A DNA stretch of 64,000 nt from Bacteroidales bacterium (GTDB taxonomy: Bacteria > Bacteroidota > Bacteroidia > Bacteroidales > Marinilabiliaceae). The position numbers were made by a program, and so were the translations under genes. Position 1 is the first letter of the stretch, and each line of letters begins with the position of its first letter. The stretch spans positions 1 through 64,000 of the forward strand of contig JAKSLE010000003.1 in NCBI GenBank assembly GCA_024401365.1, in the 5' to 3' direction. The notes below the pieces were generated by a model. It did no database searches, was not told the DNA's origin, and worked only from the letters and a program-made list of their open reading frames with translations. Below, in pieces: positions 45,820 through 54,291 of the stretch.

Positions 45820-46794
45820 TTACCGGTCGCGCTTTACAAGCATATTCACGAAGTCGGCCATAAAACGTTTGCCTTCTGCTGAGATTTCCATTGCGCTCAG
45901 CATACGCATAGATTTATTGAGCAACTCGTCGATTTTTCGTCCGGTCTTTTCTTTTACGCCAATTTTGTTATATAGGTTCGTTACAGCGGCAATTTTTTCA
46001 CTTCTATCTGCATTTGTTTTTTCGAGCCACTGAACTAATTCCTTTTTCTGAGCTGAAGGGGCATCCTGGAGAGCTGTAATCAGGAGGAATGTTTTTTTGT
46101 TTTCGATGATGTCGCCACCAATAGGTTTACCGAACACCTTTTCGTCTCCGTAGACATCCAGGTAATCGTCTTGGAGTTGGAAAGCCAATCCGATGTTGAT
46201 GCCGAAATCGTATAGGGCGTTGATTTCGTTGACATTAGCGCCACCGATAAGGGCACCGATTTTGATACTAGCTGCCAAGAGGACTGCGGTTTTGAGTCGG
46301 ATCATCTCCAGGTATTGATCGACGGTGACGTTATCCTGAGACTCGAAGTCCATATCGTACTGTTGCCCCTCGCAAACCTCGGTAGCTGTCTGGCTGAAGG
46401 TGTCGAGGATGAGAGCTGCGGCTGGGCTATCGACGTCGGCTATCAGTTTATAAGCCTCGATGAGCATCTGGTCGCCGCTCAAGATTGCTGTATTAGCGTT
46501 CCACTTAGCATGTACGGTAGGTTGTCCTCGGCGTAGCATTGAGTTGTCCATCACGTCATCGTGCAAGAGGGTGAAGTTGTGGAACATCTCGAGAGCGAGG
46601 GCTGCGTTCTTGGCAGGCGAGTAGTCGTCCTTGAACAATGCGCAAGTAGCCACGCACATCAGAGGGCGCAAGCGTTTGCCGCCCAGAGAGAGGGAATATG
46701 TGATAGGAGTATATAGGTTACGAGGCTCCCTTTTCAGGTCGAGTTCTTTAACCCAATTATCAACATCTGTTCTTATTGTGTCCAGAGAAAGCAT
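45820..46794 (-). CDS. Polyprenyl diphosphate synthase
   Basis: 324 residues, trans-type prenyl chain synthase. The two Asp-rich motifs are present: first LLHDDVMDNSMLRRGQPT (DDxxD with the following RR) and second FQLQDDYLDVYGD. Other landmarks are GGKRLRPLMCV near the N-terminus and GKPIGGDIIENKKTFL. The residues before the first DDxxD (EMFHNFTLLHDD) set chain length. I cannot decide between farnesyl/geranylgeranyl and longer products such as the octaprenyl tail of menaquinone. Confidence 0.9.
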   Translation of the reverse strand: MLSLDTIRTDVDNWVKELDLKREPRNLYTPITYSLSLGGKRLRPLMCVATCALFKDDYSPAKNAALALEMFHNFTLLHDDVMDNSMLRRGQPTVHAKWNANTAILSGDQMLIEAYKLIADVDSPAAALILDTFSQTATEVCEGQQYDMDFESQDNVTVDQYLEMIRLKTAVLLAASIKIGALIGGANVNEINALYDFGINIGLAFQLQDDYLDVYGDEKVFGKPIGGDIIENKKTFLLITALQDAPSAQKKELVQWLEKTNADRSEKIAAVTNLYNKIGVKEKTGRKIDELLNKSMRMLSAMEISAEGKRFMADFVNMLVKRDR

Positions 46795-46821
46795 AGTCGG
46801 TATGTTTGATATACTTAGCGA

Positions 46822-47526
46822 TTATGAATTTTTACGAGCCTCTTCCAGAACTTTGTTCTTAGAGACCACTGCTATATATTCTTTCAGGTAGAAAGGTTCG
46901 AAGTAGGCGACGTCGGCGAAATCCTTGTTGTTGAATTTCTTTATAGCCAAAGGAGTCATGAACAGTGCTTTAGCTTCGGCATCGTCGATGAAAGAGGCAT
47001 TAGGGGAAGAGATGACCGCCTTACTTTTAGGGGCTCCGCTGCCACCCAATGCGACTTGGTGAGAAGAAAGGGTATCGGCGAAAGAAGATTCGTCGAGGAT
47101 TTTAGCCTCTGTTTCAGAGATATAATTGAAATTGCGGTCGATGATAGCGCAATATACCTCCATTCGTCGGGCATCTATCATTGGCAAGGCGTACTCTGCG
47201 GTGCTTTTAGTAAATATTTCCTGTGCTATGGTCTCGAGGGTAGGGATAGAGATCAATGGCACATCATTAGCGTAGCAGATGCCCTTTGCAGTAGAGGCAC
47301 CGATACGCAAACCTGTATAAGAACCTGGGCCTGCGCTGACGGCCACTGCATCCAAAGCCGAGTATGCGATACCTGCCTCGGACATCACGTTGTTGATAGC
47401 CGAAGTAAGTAAAGAAGCATGCTCGCCGGTGGTACTGACGATAGACGACAACACCTTCTCGTCGTTATTCAACGAGAGGGCTGCAGAGCAGATATTACCA
47501 GATGATTCTATACAAAGAATAGCCAT
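46822..47526 (-). CDS. tsaB: tRNA threonylcarbamoyladenosine synthase subunit TsaB
   Basis: 234 residues, actin-like fold. N-terminal ILCIESSGNICSAALS, then EHASLLTSAINNVM and VSAGPGSYTGLRIGAST, the family signature. TsaB is the inactive relative of TsaD and dimerises with it to transfer the threonylcarbamoyl group made by TsaC. With the TsaC-like gene at 41.3 kb, two of the four t6A genes are in this window, in separate transcription units. Confidence 0.93.
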   Translation of the reverse strand: MAILCIESSGNICSAALSLNNDEKVLSSIVSTTGEHASLLTSAINNVMSEAGIAYSALDAVAVSAGPGSYTGLRIGASTAKGICYANDVPLISIPTLETIAQEIFTKSTAEYALPMIDARRMEVYCAIIDRNFNYISETEAKILDESSFADTLSSHQVALGGSGAPKSKAVISSPNASFIDDAEAKALFMTPLAIKKFNNKDFADVAYFEPFYLKEYIAVVSKNKVLEEARKNS

Positions 47527-47547
47527 ATCTTGTCTTTGATATATTAT

Positions 47548-48066
47548 TTAGTCATCCTGGTTCATCTCGATGAGGAATCGGTAGGAAGAGAAAGGCAACT
47601 TATCTCCATCCACGATTATATTAGCCTGTCTATAGAAAGGCTCTCTCTCGTTGAGCTTACCTTGGATGAACTCCAGCAACTCCTCGTCGCTTTTATTCGC
47701 TAGCAGCGGGCGATTAGCCTTAGCAGGTGCGAGGCGTTTGCGCAATATTTCAGGTTCGACGTTTATGTAGATGACGGTACCGGACTCCTTCATGATGGCG
47801 ATATTTTCGTTGTTGCAAGGAGTACCTCCGCCTGTAGACACAATAACCTTATCCATCTGAGCTATTTTGCGAAGGAGTTTGGTTTCCTCTTTACGGAAAG
47901 CTGCCTCGCCCTTCTTCTCGAAGAAAGCGCTGATGGTGCAATTATGTTCCTGCTCGAAGACATTATCCATATCCAGATATGTCCAACCCATATCGCGAGC
48001 CACATATTTGCCAATGGTAGTTTTACCTGCTCCCATAAAACCTATGAGGTAGACTCTTGATACCAT
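47548..48066 (-). CDS. aroK: Shikimate kinase
   Basis: 172 residues. P-loop IGFMGAGKTTIGK near the start, then DMDNVFEQEHNCTISAFF (the shikimate-binding DxD region), VVSTGGGTPC-like motif (IVSTGGGTPCNNENI) and the LID with RPLLANKSDEELLEF. It phosphorylates shikimate on the way to aromatic amino acids. 21 bases separate it from tsaB downstream. Confidence 0.95.
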   Translation of the reverse strand: MVSRVYLIGFMGAGKTTIGKYVARDMGWTYLDMDNVFEQEHNCTISAFFEKKGEAAFRKEETKLLRKIAQMDKVIVSTGGGTPCNNENIAIMKESGTVIYINVEPEILRKRLAPAKANRPLLANKSDEELLEFIQGKLNEREPFYRQANIIVDGDKLPFSSYRFLIEMNQDD

Positions 48067-48099
48067 TACTAAAAGATTATTCTGTTGAGATTACCGTTA

Positions 48100-48354
48100 T
48101 TACTTGCTCTGTTCGGCTATAGCCTCGAGAGCTCTAGCCAATTGATCTGGGCAACTTGTGCCCTTCATGCCGCACTGGATTCCCTTCAATCGGCTGATGA
48201 CCTCTTGAGGGGTCATATCCTTTACCAATCGTCCGATACCCTGGAGGTTGCCGTTGCAACCTCCAAAGAACTGAGCACCTTTGACAACTCCATCTTCAAT
48301 ATCGATGAGAATTTCCTTGCTGCAAGTGCCCTCTGTCTGATATCTGTATTGCAT
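48100..48354 (-). CDS. TSCPD-domain (TIGR03905) small protein
   Basis: 84 residues. The full-length match is the TSCPD domain: YQTEGTCSKEILIDIEDGVV, FFGGCNGNLQGIGRLVKD, and the eponymous KGTSCPDQLARALE at the end. Three to four cysteines suggest metal or cluster binding. The same domain occurs fused to some vitamin B12-dependent ribonucleotide reductases, but the function of the stand-alone form is not established. Confidence 0.87.
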   Translation of the reverse strand: MQYRYQTEGTCSKEILIDIEDGVVKGAQFFGGCNGNLQGIGRLVKDMTPQEVISRLKGIQCGMKGTSCPDQLARALEAIAEQSK

Positions 48355-48373
48355 AATGTAATCTTCTTAAAAT

Positions 48374-49024
48374 TTATATTGATAAGCCTTTTTGCTGGGC
48401 TGCTTTAATAATCTCCTCTGTCAGGTAGTCGACGCCCTCCATTCTATCGTGCAGAAGCACTATACTATTAGGTTTGAGGCGTTTGACGACTCTTTTCAGT
48501 ACCTCTTCGCGGGGTTTGTCCATTGTGTCGAACGAGCGAACCGACCATCCCCACACCTTGTATTTCATTCTTGTGCAAGCGCTAGCCACGGTAGGGGTTG
48601 TGATGCCTAGAGGTGGGCGGAAGTCGGCAACAGGTATTCCAAGGTTTTCCACGGCTGCGTGGGCACGTTTCAGTTCGTCCATATACTTGCGGTGGATATA
48701 GAAATTGTGCCATGGGTTGTGGAAATAGGTATGGTTGCCTATTGTATGTCCGCGGCGGTGGACCTCCTTGACGATTTCTGGGTACTTGTCGACCTTTTCG
48801 CCGATCATGAAGAAAGTTGCTTTGACATTGTGCTTATCCAACACATCCAAAAGTTTAGGGGTATGGACAGGGTCGGGACCGTCGTCGTATGTAAGCAGTA
48901 TCTTATTGGAATCGGTGTTAGAGCATTTAGCCTCCAAGAACATTCCAGAATGTATATTACTACTTCCGTATGCTACTATTGCTAGAGCGAGAAGGGATAT
49001 TGCCAGTATAATTGTTATAGCCAT
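48374..49024 (-). CDS. Membrane-anchored polysaccharide deacetylase (NodB homology domain)
   Basis: 216 residues. One N-terminal membrane helix (about 2-20), then a carbohydrate esterase 4 domain. Motif 1 LTYDDGPDP carries the catalytic Asp and metal Asp, motif 2 GHTIGNHTYFH has the metal-binding histidines, and motif 3 FRPPLGITT and the later VLLHDRM (with the catalytic His) follow. Members remove N-acetyl groups from peptidoglycan or other polysaccharides. It is the first gene of a seven-gene minus-strand run with spacings of 19-38 bases. Confidence 0.88.
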   Translation of the reverse strand: MAITIILAISLLALAIVAYGSSNIHSGMFLEAKCSNTDSNKILLTYDDGPDPVHTPKLLDVLDKHNVKATFFMIGEKVDKYPEIVKEVHRRGHTIGNHTYFHNPWHNFYIHRKYMDELKRAHAAVENLGIPVADFRPPLGITTPTVASACTRMKYKVWGWSVRSFDTMDKPREEVLKRVVKRLKPNSIVLLHDRMEGVDYLTEEIIKAAQQKGLSI

Positions 49025-49173
49025 AATATAATGTTACAAAGCTATGTGAAATATAGAAACGCGTCTTGCCTTGTTAATCTTCAAAGATACATCTTTTATA
49101 TATAATGTAGTCATTTGTTGTTGATTTTTTTGTAACAAAAGATGATATGTTTTTTATGGGAAGAGGAGAGTTG

Positions 49174-49210
49174 GAGGGTAGCGAGAGGGTAGTGTGAGGG
49201 TAGTGTGAGG
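49174..49210 (+). repeat. G-rich 11-base tandem repeat
   Basis: Two exact units of GAGGGTAGTGT (49185-49195, 49196-49206), a preceding variant GAGGGTAGCGA and a trailing partial unit. It lies about 27 bases upstream of the TTGCTCGCA copy at 49237. Confidence 0.75.
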
Positions 49211-49236
49211 TATAAGGCTGGTTTAAGGGAGGTACC

Positions 49237-49261
49237 TTGTTGCTCGCAATTTTTTTATTTT
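49237..49261 (+). repeat. TTGCTCGCA dispersed repeat, copy upstream of the deacetylase gene
   Basis: Core TTGCTCGCAATTTTTTT preceded by TTG and followed by ATTTT. Plus-strand orientation as in all other copies. Confidence 0.85.
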
Positions 49262-49376
49262 GGATATACTGCTTGTTTGGCGGAGAAAGTATGGAAAGTG
49301 CTGAGTATGAACGACAAAGCCGACCGGATGGAGGGAACCACCGGTCGGCCTTGAAAATGTGTTATATCAAAAAATA

Positions 49377-50105
49377 TCAGGTGTAGAGAGCACCGTTTAT
49401 TGATATTACTTCGCCATTGATATATCCAGCCTTATCAGAAGCCAAGAAAGCGACCAAGTCGGCAACCTCGCGAGTTTCGCCGAAGCGGCCTGCAGGGATT
49501 TGCTTTTTGAGTTCCTTCTCATCCAAGTCGGCGGTCATATCAGAACGTATGAAGCCAGGAGCTACGGCATTGACGGTAACGCCCTTACGAGCGACCTCCT
49601 GGGCCAGAGCTTTAGTAGCGGCGATCAATCCACCCTTAGAGCAAGAGTAGTTGGTCTGACCTGGGAGACCCTTAAGGCCGGAGAGAGAGACCATATTGAT
49701 GACGCGGCCGAACTTCTTGACGCACATATTCTTCAAGAGAGGTTGTGTCACGTTGAAGAATCCGTTGAGAGTAATGTTCAAGACAGAAGACCAGTCCTCG
49801 GCGCCCATGAAGAGCATGAGGTTGTCCTTGCGGATGCCGGCATTATTGACAACGCAAGCGATGTACTCGCCCTCGTGTTCGTTGTGCCATTTTTCGATAG
49901 CGGCAGCTGTCTGTTCAGCGTTAGCAACATCGAAAGGGAGGAATTCGCCGTCGGAACCTGCCTCGCGTACGAGGCGGAGGGTCTCCTCAGCTTCCTTTTC
50001 GTTGCTGCGGTAATTGATAATGATGGTGTAGCCCTGTTCTGCCAATGCGACACTGACTGCACGACCGATACCGCGGCTACCACCAGTTACTAATGCGTAT
50101 TTCAT
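49377..50105 (-). CDS. fabG: 3-oxoacyl-ACP reductase-type short-chain dehydrogenase
   Basis: 242 residues. The SDR features are the cofactor motif VTGGSRGIGRAV (NADPH), the NNAG motif VVNNAGIRKDNL and the catalytic Ser-Tyr-Lys in MVSLSGLKGLPGQ and NYSCSKGG. The C-terminal NGEVISINGALYT resembles FabG. The overall wording (RKDNLMLFMG, SLSGLKGLPGQTNYS) is close to the FabG type that I associate with aryl polyene clusters in Bacteroides. No other such genes are in the window, so a role in ordinary fatty acid synthesis or in pigment synthesis cannot be separated. It follows adk after a hairpin. Confidence 0.85.
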   Translation of the reverse strand: MKYALVTGGSRGIGRAVSVALAEQGYTIIINYRSNEKEAEETLRLVREAGSDGEFLPFDVANAEQTAAAIEKWHNEHEGEYIACVVNNAGIRKDNLMLFMGAEDWSSVLNITLNGFFNVTQPLLKNMCVKKFGRVINMVSLSGLKGLPGQTNYSCSKGGLIAATKALAQEVARKGVTVNAVAPGFIRSDMTADLDEKELKKQIPAGRFGETREVADLVAFLASDKAGYINGEVISINGALYT

Positions 50106-50120
50106 AAGTAATAAACTAAA

Positions 50121-50166
50121 TCAGTTGCCGATAGTTGGCTATGGTGTACCAACGATTGGCAACTGA
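50121..50166 (-). terminator. Long imperfect hairpin between adk and fabG
   Basis: 18-base arms (TCAGTTGCCGATAGTTGG and CCAACGATTGGCAACTGA) pair with two mismatched positions around a 10-base loop. There is little T after it on the minus strand, so it may be a partial terminator or an mRNA-processing element. Confidence 0.6.
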
Positions 50167-50188
50167 CATTATTTCGTAAATATTAGAT

Positions 50189-50761
50189 TTACTTAACTGC
50201 GTCTACAGCCTTCTTGATATCAGCGAAGATAGCATCGATAGTACCGACACCCTTGATGTCGACAGCTACGCCCTGCTTCTTGTAGAAGTCGAGAACTGGC
50301 TTAGTCTGGTTGTTGTAAGTCTGGAGGCGAGTCTTGATAGTCTCCAAGTTGTCGTCTGAACGGCCAGAAGTCTTACCGCGCTCGATGAGGCGAGTAATGA
50401 GCTCCTCGTCAGGAACGTTGAGGTTAAGAGTAACGTTAACGTCAGTCTTGTAAGTCTTCAAGAGCTCCTGGAGAGCCTCTGCCTGAGCTACAGTACGTGG
50501 GAAACCGTCGAAGATAACGCCGTTAGCGTTTTTCATCTTGTCGAGGAAAGAGTCGATCATGCCGATGATTACGTCATCAGGAACGAGCTCACCCTTGTCC
50601 ATATGACCCTTTGCGAGTGCGCCAAGCTGAGTGTTTGTACTAATCTCTTTACGGAGAAGATCACCTGTCGAGATGTGCTCGAGGTTGTATGTCTTGATAA
50701 GGTTCTCGCTCTGTGTTCCCTTACCTGAACCCGGAGGGCCAAAGATCACAATATTAAGCAT
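50189..50761 (-). CDS. adk: Adenylate kinase
   Basis: 190 residues. P-loop IFGPPGSGKGTQSE, AMP-binding GDLLRKEI and FDGFPRTVAQAEAL. The LID is the short kind (RGKTSGRSDDN) without the zinc-binding insert, so the protein is shorter than the E. coli enzyme (214 residues). It interconverts AMP, ADP and ATP. It lies 41 bases after hpt, which salvages purines to IMP and GMP, and the two are probably cotranscribed. Confidence 0.96.
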   Translation of the reverse strand: MLNIVIFGPPGSGKGTQSENLIKTYNLEHISTGDLLRKEISTNTQLGALAKGHMDKGELVPDDVIIGMIDSFLDKMKNANGVIFDGFPRTVAQAEALQELLKTYKTDVNVTLNLNVPDEELITRLIERGKTSGRSDDNLETIKTRLQTYNNQTKPVLDFYKKQGVAVDIKGVGTIDAIFADIKKAVDAVK

Positions 50762-50802
50762 TGCTGTACTGTTGTTTTATTGATTTGTTTTCTAATCAGA
50801 AA

Positions 50803-51339
50803 TTATTTCACGATTGTGTATATGTCCTTGAGGTTTCTGCCGTATCCGTCGTAGTCGAGGCCATAACCTACGATAAAATCGTTAGGGATACTCATGCCTA
50901 CGTATTCGGGGTTGACATCCTTTATGCACGACTCTGGTTTGTACAAGAGGGTAGCTATTCGGCACTCTTTAGCGCCCAGGTCGAGGACTTGCTGTCGGAG
51001 TCCCTTGATTGTGATACCTGTATCGACAATATCCTCAATTAGAACCACTGTACGGTCTTTGATATCCTCATTCAAGCCTATGAGCTGTTTAACTTTACCA
51101 GTTGTAGCTGTTCCGCTGTAAGAGGCTACTTTCACGAATGAAATCTGACAAGGGATGGTAACGCGCTTCATGAGGTCGGCCGCGAACATGAAAGCACCAT
51201 TTAAAACGCAGATAAACAATGGATTCTTGCCATCAAGTTCCCCGTTGATTTTCTTTGCCACTTGTGCGATGTTCTCAAGTATAGCCTCTTCTGGAATAGA
51301 GGTCTCGAACTCCTTGTCTAGTATTTTTACTCGAGCCAT
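50803..51339 (-). CDS. hpt: Hypoxanthine phosphoribosyltransferase
   Basis: 178 residues. The PRPP-binding motif is VVLIEDIVDTGITI. Other segments are FICVLNGAFMFAADLM, the flexible loop VASYSGTATTG and VGYGLDYDGYGRNL near the C-terminus, which sets purine specificity in Hpt/HPRT proteins. It converts hypoxanthine and guanine to nucleotides. It is divergent from recJ. Confidence 0.93.
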   Translation of the reverse strand: MARVKILDKEFETSIPEEAILENIAQVAKKINGELDGKNPLFICVLNGAFMFAADLMKRVTIPCQISFVKVASYSGTATTGKVKQLIGLNEDIKDRTVVLIEDIVDTGITIKGLRQQVLDLGAKECRIATLLYKPESCIKDVNPEYVGMSIPNDFIVGYGLDYDGYGRNLKDIYTIVK

Positions 51340-51389
51340 ATTAGTGTTTCTAAACAGCTAAATTCTACGATACAAAATAAAGTTGGTTG

Positions 51390-51397
51390 CAAAGCTA
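51390..51397 (-). promoter_or_regulatory. Likely -7 box of hpt-adk-fabG
   Basis: Reads TAGCTTTG on the minus strand, matching TAnnTTTG, about 50 bases before the hpt start codon. No clear -33 box. Confidence 0.45.
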
Positions 51398-51448
51398 TGA
51401 AAAAATGCGGAAAATAACTAATATTGCATTCAGAAGAGAGAATATATT

Positions 51449-53182
51449 ATGGATAAAAAATGGAAGCTTAAAGAGCAACCAGATAATACACAAGTAGTTG
51501 AGTTTGCCAAACAGTTAGGAATACACGAAAAATTGTCAATGCTCCTAATACAGCGTGGCATTGACACGAAAGAGAAAGCAGAGAGTTTCTTCAACCCTGA
51601 CTTAAATGATCTTCATGATCCATTCCTTATGAAGGATATGGACAAGGCCGTTGTGCGCATTGAGAAAGCTATATCCAATGGGGAAAAGGTATTGGTATAT
51701 GGCGATTATGATGTTGATGGCACTACGGCTGTAGCGATTGTATATTCTCATCTTCAAAAATATATTCCTCAAGAGCGTTTAGGTTATTATGTTCCAGAAC
51801 GTTACACGGAAGGTTATGGCATATCTGAAAAAGGAGTCAACTATGCTGCTGAGGAAGGGTTCACGCTTGTAATTGCTTTAGATTGTGGTATTAAGGCTGT
51901 AGAGCGAATGCAATATGCCAAGAGCAAGGGAGTTGATTTTATTATTTGTGACCACCATACGCCTGGCGACGAGATGCCAGAAGCTATAGCGGTTATAGAC
52001 AGCAAGCGTCCCGACTGTTCATATCCTGACAAGAATCTTTCGGGTTGTGGTGTAGGCTTCAAGCTTATGCAGGCGCTGAACAAGCATCAGGGTCGCTCTC
52101 CAGAAGAATTATACAACTATCTTGATATTCTGGCAGTCAGTATTGCCTCTGATATTGTTCCTATGACAGGTGAGAACCGTATTCTTGCTTTCCATGGACT
52201 GAAGAAGATAAATCAAGATCCTTCGGTAGGCTTGCGTTCGATACTTCGAGTAGCCGACTTGGAAAAGAAGAGGACTACGGAGCACAGTTCGATTACTATC
52301 AGCGATATAGTATTCAAGATAGGTCCACGTATCAATGCGGCAGGTCGTATGTCCTCGGGCAAAGAGGCGGTAAGGCTACTTGTTAGTACCAGTGATGCTG
52401 ATGTGCTGTCGGTAAGTGAAGATATAGATAAGTCCAACAAGGATCGTATGGAGCTTGACCGTCAGACGACAGAAGAGGCCAAGCGAATGATTCAGAACGA
52501 CCCTGAGTACAAGCATAAGAACACCACGGTACTATATAATCCAGAATGGATGAAGGGTATAGTGGGTATTGTTGCGTCGCGACTTACTGAAGAATTCTAC
52601 CGTCCGACGATAGTTCTCACGCAGTCGCAAGGTTTGGTATCTGGCAGCGCTCGCTCCGTTGAAGGATTCGATCTCTATGGCGCCATAGATGCTTGTTCTG
52701 ATTTGCTCAAGAATTTTGGAGGCCATATGTATGCGGCAGGGCTTACGCTTGAGGAGAAGAATGTTGAGGAGTTTAAGCGTAGATTTGAAGAGATAGTCTC
52801 AAGATCTATCACTCCTGAGCAGAAAGAACCACAAGTAGAAATAGACTGTTCTCTCGATTTAGGTGATATCACACCTGGATTTTACAATATGTTGAAGCGT
52901 TTTGAGCCATTTGGACCAGGCAATCCTATGCCTACATTCCAGACGATGAATGTTTATGATCGTGGAGGCTCACGCAGAATGGGTAAAGATATGTCGCACC
53001 TGCGTCTTGAGGTTATTGACACAAAATCCAATAACACCATGTTGGGTGTTGCATTTGGCAAGGGAGAGATGTTTGACCAACTTCTGCGTCGTCCTTTCCA
53101 CCTCTGCTACAATATAGACGAGAATTTCTGGGCAGGCAAGACCTCTTTGCAACTTATGGTTAAGGATATCAAGATTGATTAA
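51449..53182 (+). CDS. recJ: Single-stranded-DNA-specific exonuclease RecJ
   Basis: 577 residues. DHH-family motifs: VYGDYDVDGTTAVAIVYSHL (motif I), ALDCGIK (II), FIICDHHTPGDEMP (III, DHH), and GCGVGFKLMQAL. The DHHA1 domain has GRMSSGKEAV and the GGHMYAAGLTL block, followed by an OB-fold at the C-terminus. It degrades single strands 5'-3' in recombination and mismatch repair. It overlaps the convergent glycosyltransferase gene by 4 bases. Confidence 0.95.
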   Translation: MDKKWKLKEQPDNTQVVEFAKQLGIHEKLSMLLIQRGIDTKEKAESFFNPDLNDLHDPFLMKDMDKAVVRIEKAISNGEKVLVYGDYDVDGTTAVAIVYSHLQKYIPQERLGYYVPERYTEGYGISEKGVNYAAEEGFTLVIALDCGIKAVERMQYAKSKGVDFIICDHHTPGDEMPEAIAVIDSKRPDCSYPDKNLSGCGVGFKLMQALNKHQGRSPEELYNYLDILAVSIASDIVPMTGENRILAFHGLKKINQDPSVGLRSILRVADLEKKRTTEHSSITISDIVFKIGPRINAAGRMSSGKEAVRLLVSTSDADVLSVSEDIDKSNKDRMELDRQTTEEAKRMIQNDPEYKHKNTTVLYNPEWMKGIVGIVASRLTEEFYRPTIVLTQSQGLVSGSARSVEGFDLYGAIDACSDLLKNFGGHMYAAGLTLEEKNVEEFKRRFEEIVSRSITPEQKEPQVEIDCSLDLGDITPGFYNMLKRFEPFGPGNPMPTFQTMNVYDRGGSRRMGKDMSHLRLEVIDTKSNNTMLGVAFGKGEMFDQLLRRPFHLCYNIDENFWAGKTSLQLMVKDIKID

Positions 53183-54201
53183 CCTATTCTGCTTACAATT
53201 ACTTCTGGTTTAATATCCATGCAGGCGAAATCACCCCTGCTGCAAGGCTTGTTGCCAAAAATTGAGCATGGTCGGCATTTCATATCCTCTCTTTGTACCA
53301 CATCCTCGATTTTCTGGCCGTAACCCAAGAAGCCTGCGTATGGGTGTGTAGCTCCCCAGATGCTTACAGTGCGCACTCCGAACAAGGATGCCATGTGCAT
53401 AGCAGAGGAATCCATTGAAACCATCACATCCAGATTTGATATCAAGGCAAGTTCCTCCTTGAGTTTCATTATGCCTATGGCGTTATGAACATTGCCACCT
53501 ATGGCTGTCCACTCCTTAGCGATGCTTTTTTCCTTTTCGCCACCTCCAAAAATGAACAACTCGGTACTGTCGTTTTGTGCAAGAAGTCTTACTACCTCCT
53601 GCATTTTGGAGAGAGGATAAACCTTGCCCTGGTGCTGGGCGAAAGGTGCAATTCCTATCCAGCGTTTACCGTTTTTGCCTGAAGGGATGCCCTCTGCTTG
53701 AGGAATAGGCATGATGTTGCGCTTGGATTTAGTCTCGTTGATAGGCTTATTGGCTTTGCGTAGTGTTTCGATATACCTATCAGTCATAGGCTTCAGCTGT
53801 TTTTTCCCCTTTTCGGGATTTACGAGCTCTCGTTTTTCAGCTCTGCCTTTATCTATATATGTGATTTTTGTCTTATAGCCCGATCGTAATTGAAGGAATG
53901 AGCGTAGCAACTTGGTTCTTAGCACATCGTGCAAGTCGATAACTGCCTTGAAATGATATTGTTTGTTAAGTATGCCGGCCAATGCCCAAAGTTTAGTAGG
54001 GTTGCTATATTGTTTTTTTACATTTATGTCCAATATTTCTAAGTTTGGCAACTCAGGGTAGAATGCAGAAAACAATGGAGTGGTGAGCAAGACGAAATGT
54101 TCGTCGGGGTATTGGTTACATAAATCCGTAATGATAGGTGCAGTCATGGCTACATCTCCCATGGCAGTGAGTCTTATCAATAAGGTATTTTTTCTCTGCA
54201 T
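53179..54201 (-). CDS. Glycosyltransferase family 9 (heptosyltransferase-like)
   Basis: 340 residues. GT9 features are LLIRLTAMGDVAMTAPIITD at the N-terminus (heptosyltransferase-type opening), WIGIAPFAQHQGKVYPL in the C-terminal Rossmann domain, ELFIFGGGEKE, and the sugar-nucleotide motif DSSAMHMASLFGVRTVSIWG. Members add heptose or related sugars to the lipopolysaccharide core. The exact sugar is unknown, and no other LPS gene lies beside it. Confidence 0.87.
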   Translation of the reverse strand: MQRKNTLLIRLTAMGDVAMTAPIITDLCNQYPDEHFVLLTTPLFSAFYPELPNLEILDINVKKQYSNPTKLWALAGILNKQYHFKAVIDLHDVLRTKLLRSFLQLRSGYKTKITYIDKGRAEKRELVNPEKGKKQLKPMTDRYIETLRKANKPINETKSKRNIMPIPQAEGIPSGKNGKRWIGIAPFAQHQGKVYPLSKMQEVVRLLAQNDSTELFIFGGGEKEKSIAKEWTAIGGNVHNAIGIMKLKEELALISNLDVMVSMDSSAMHMASLFGVRTVSIWGATHPYAGFLGYGQKIEDVVQREDMKCRPCSIFGNKPCSRGDFACMDIKPEVIVSRIG

Positions 54202-54223
54202 CTGTTGTTTGTTTTAATCGGCG

Positions 54224-54231
54224 CAAAGATA
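54224..54231 (-). promoter_or_regulatory. Likely -7 box of the glycosyltransferase gene
   Basis: TATCTTTG on the minus strand, 22 bases before the start codon and directly next to the terminator of the upstream lipoprotein gene. Confidence 0.5.
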
Positions 54232-54232
54232 T

Positions 54233-54268
54233 AAAAAACTCCGCTATCACATTGCGCGATAGCGGAGT
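54233..54268 (-). terminator. Terminator of the OmpA-like lipoprotein gene
   Basis: ACTCCGCTATC pairs perfectly with GATAGCGGAGT. On the minus strand six T follow. Confidence 0.93.
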
Positions 54269-54291
54269 AATATTAATTGTAAGGTTTAATC

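Larger units (their letters stand above)
49025..49376. other. 352-base spacer between fabG and the deacetylase gene
   Basis: No gene is visible. On the minus strand TATCTTTG (plus 49082-49089) is a -7 box candidate for the seven-gene run. A G-rich region with 11-base tandem units and a copy of the TTGCTCGCA repeat follow. At 49316-49352 an imperfect hairpin (AAAGCCGACCGG against CCGGTCGGCCTT) could end fabG transcription, although its T-run is poor. Confidence 0.6.
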
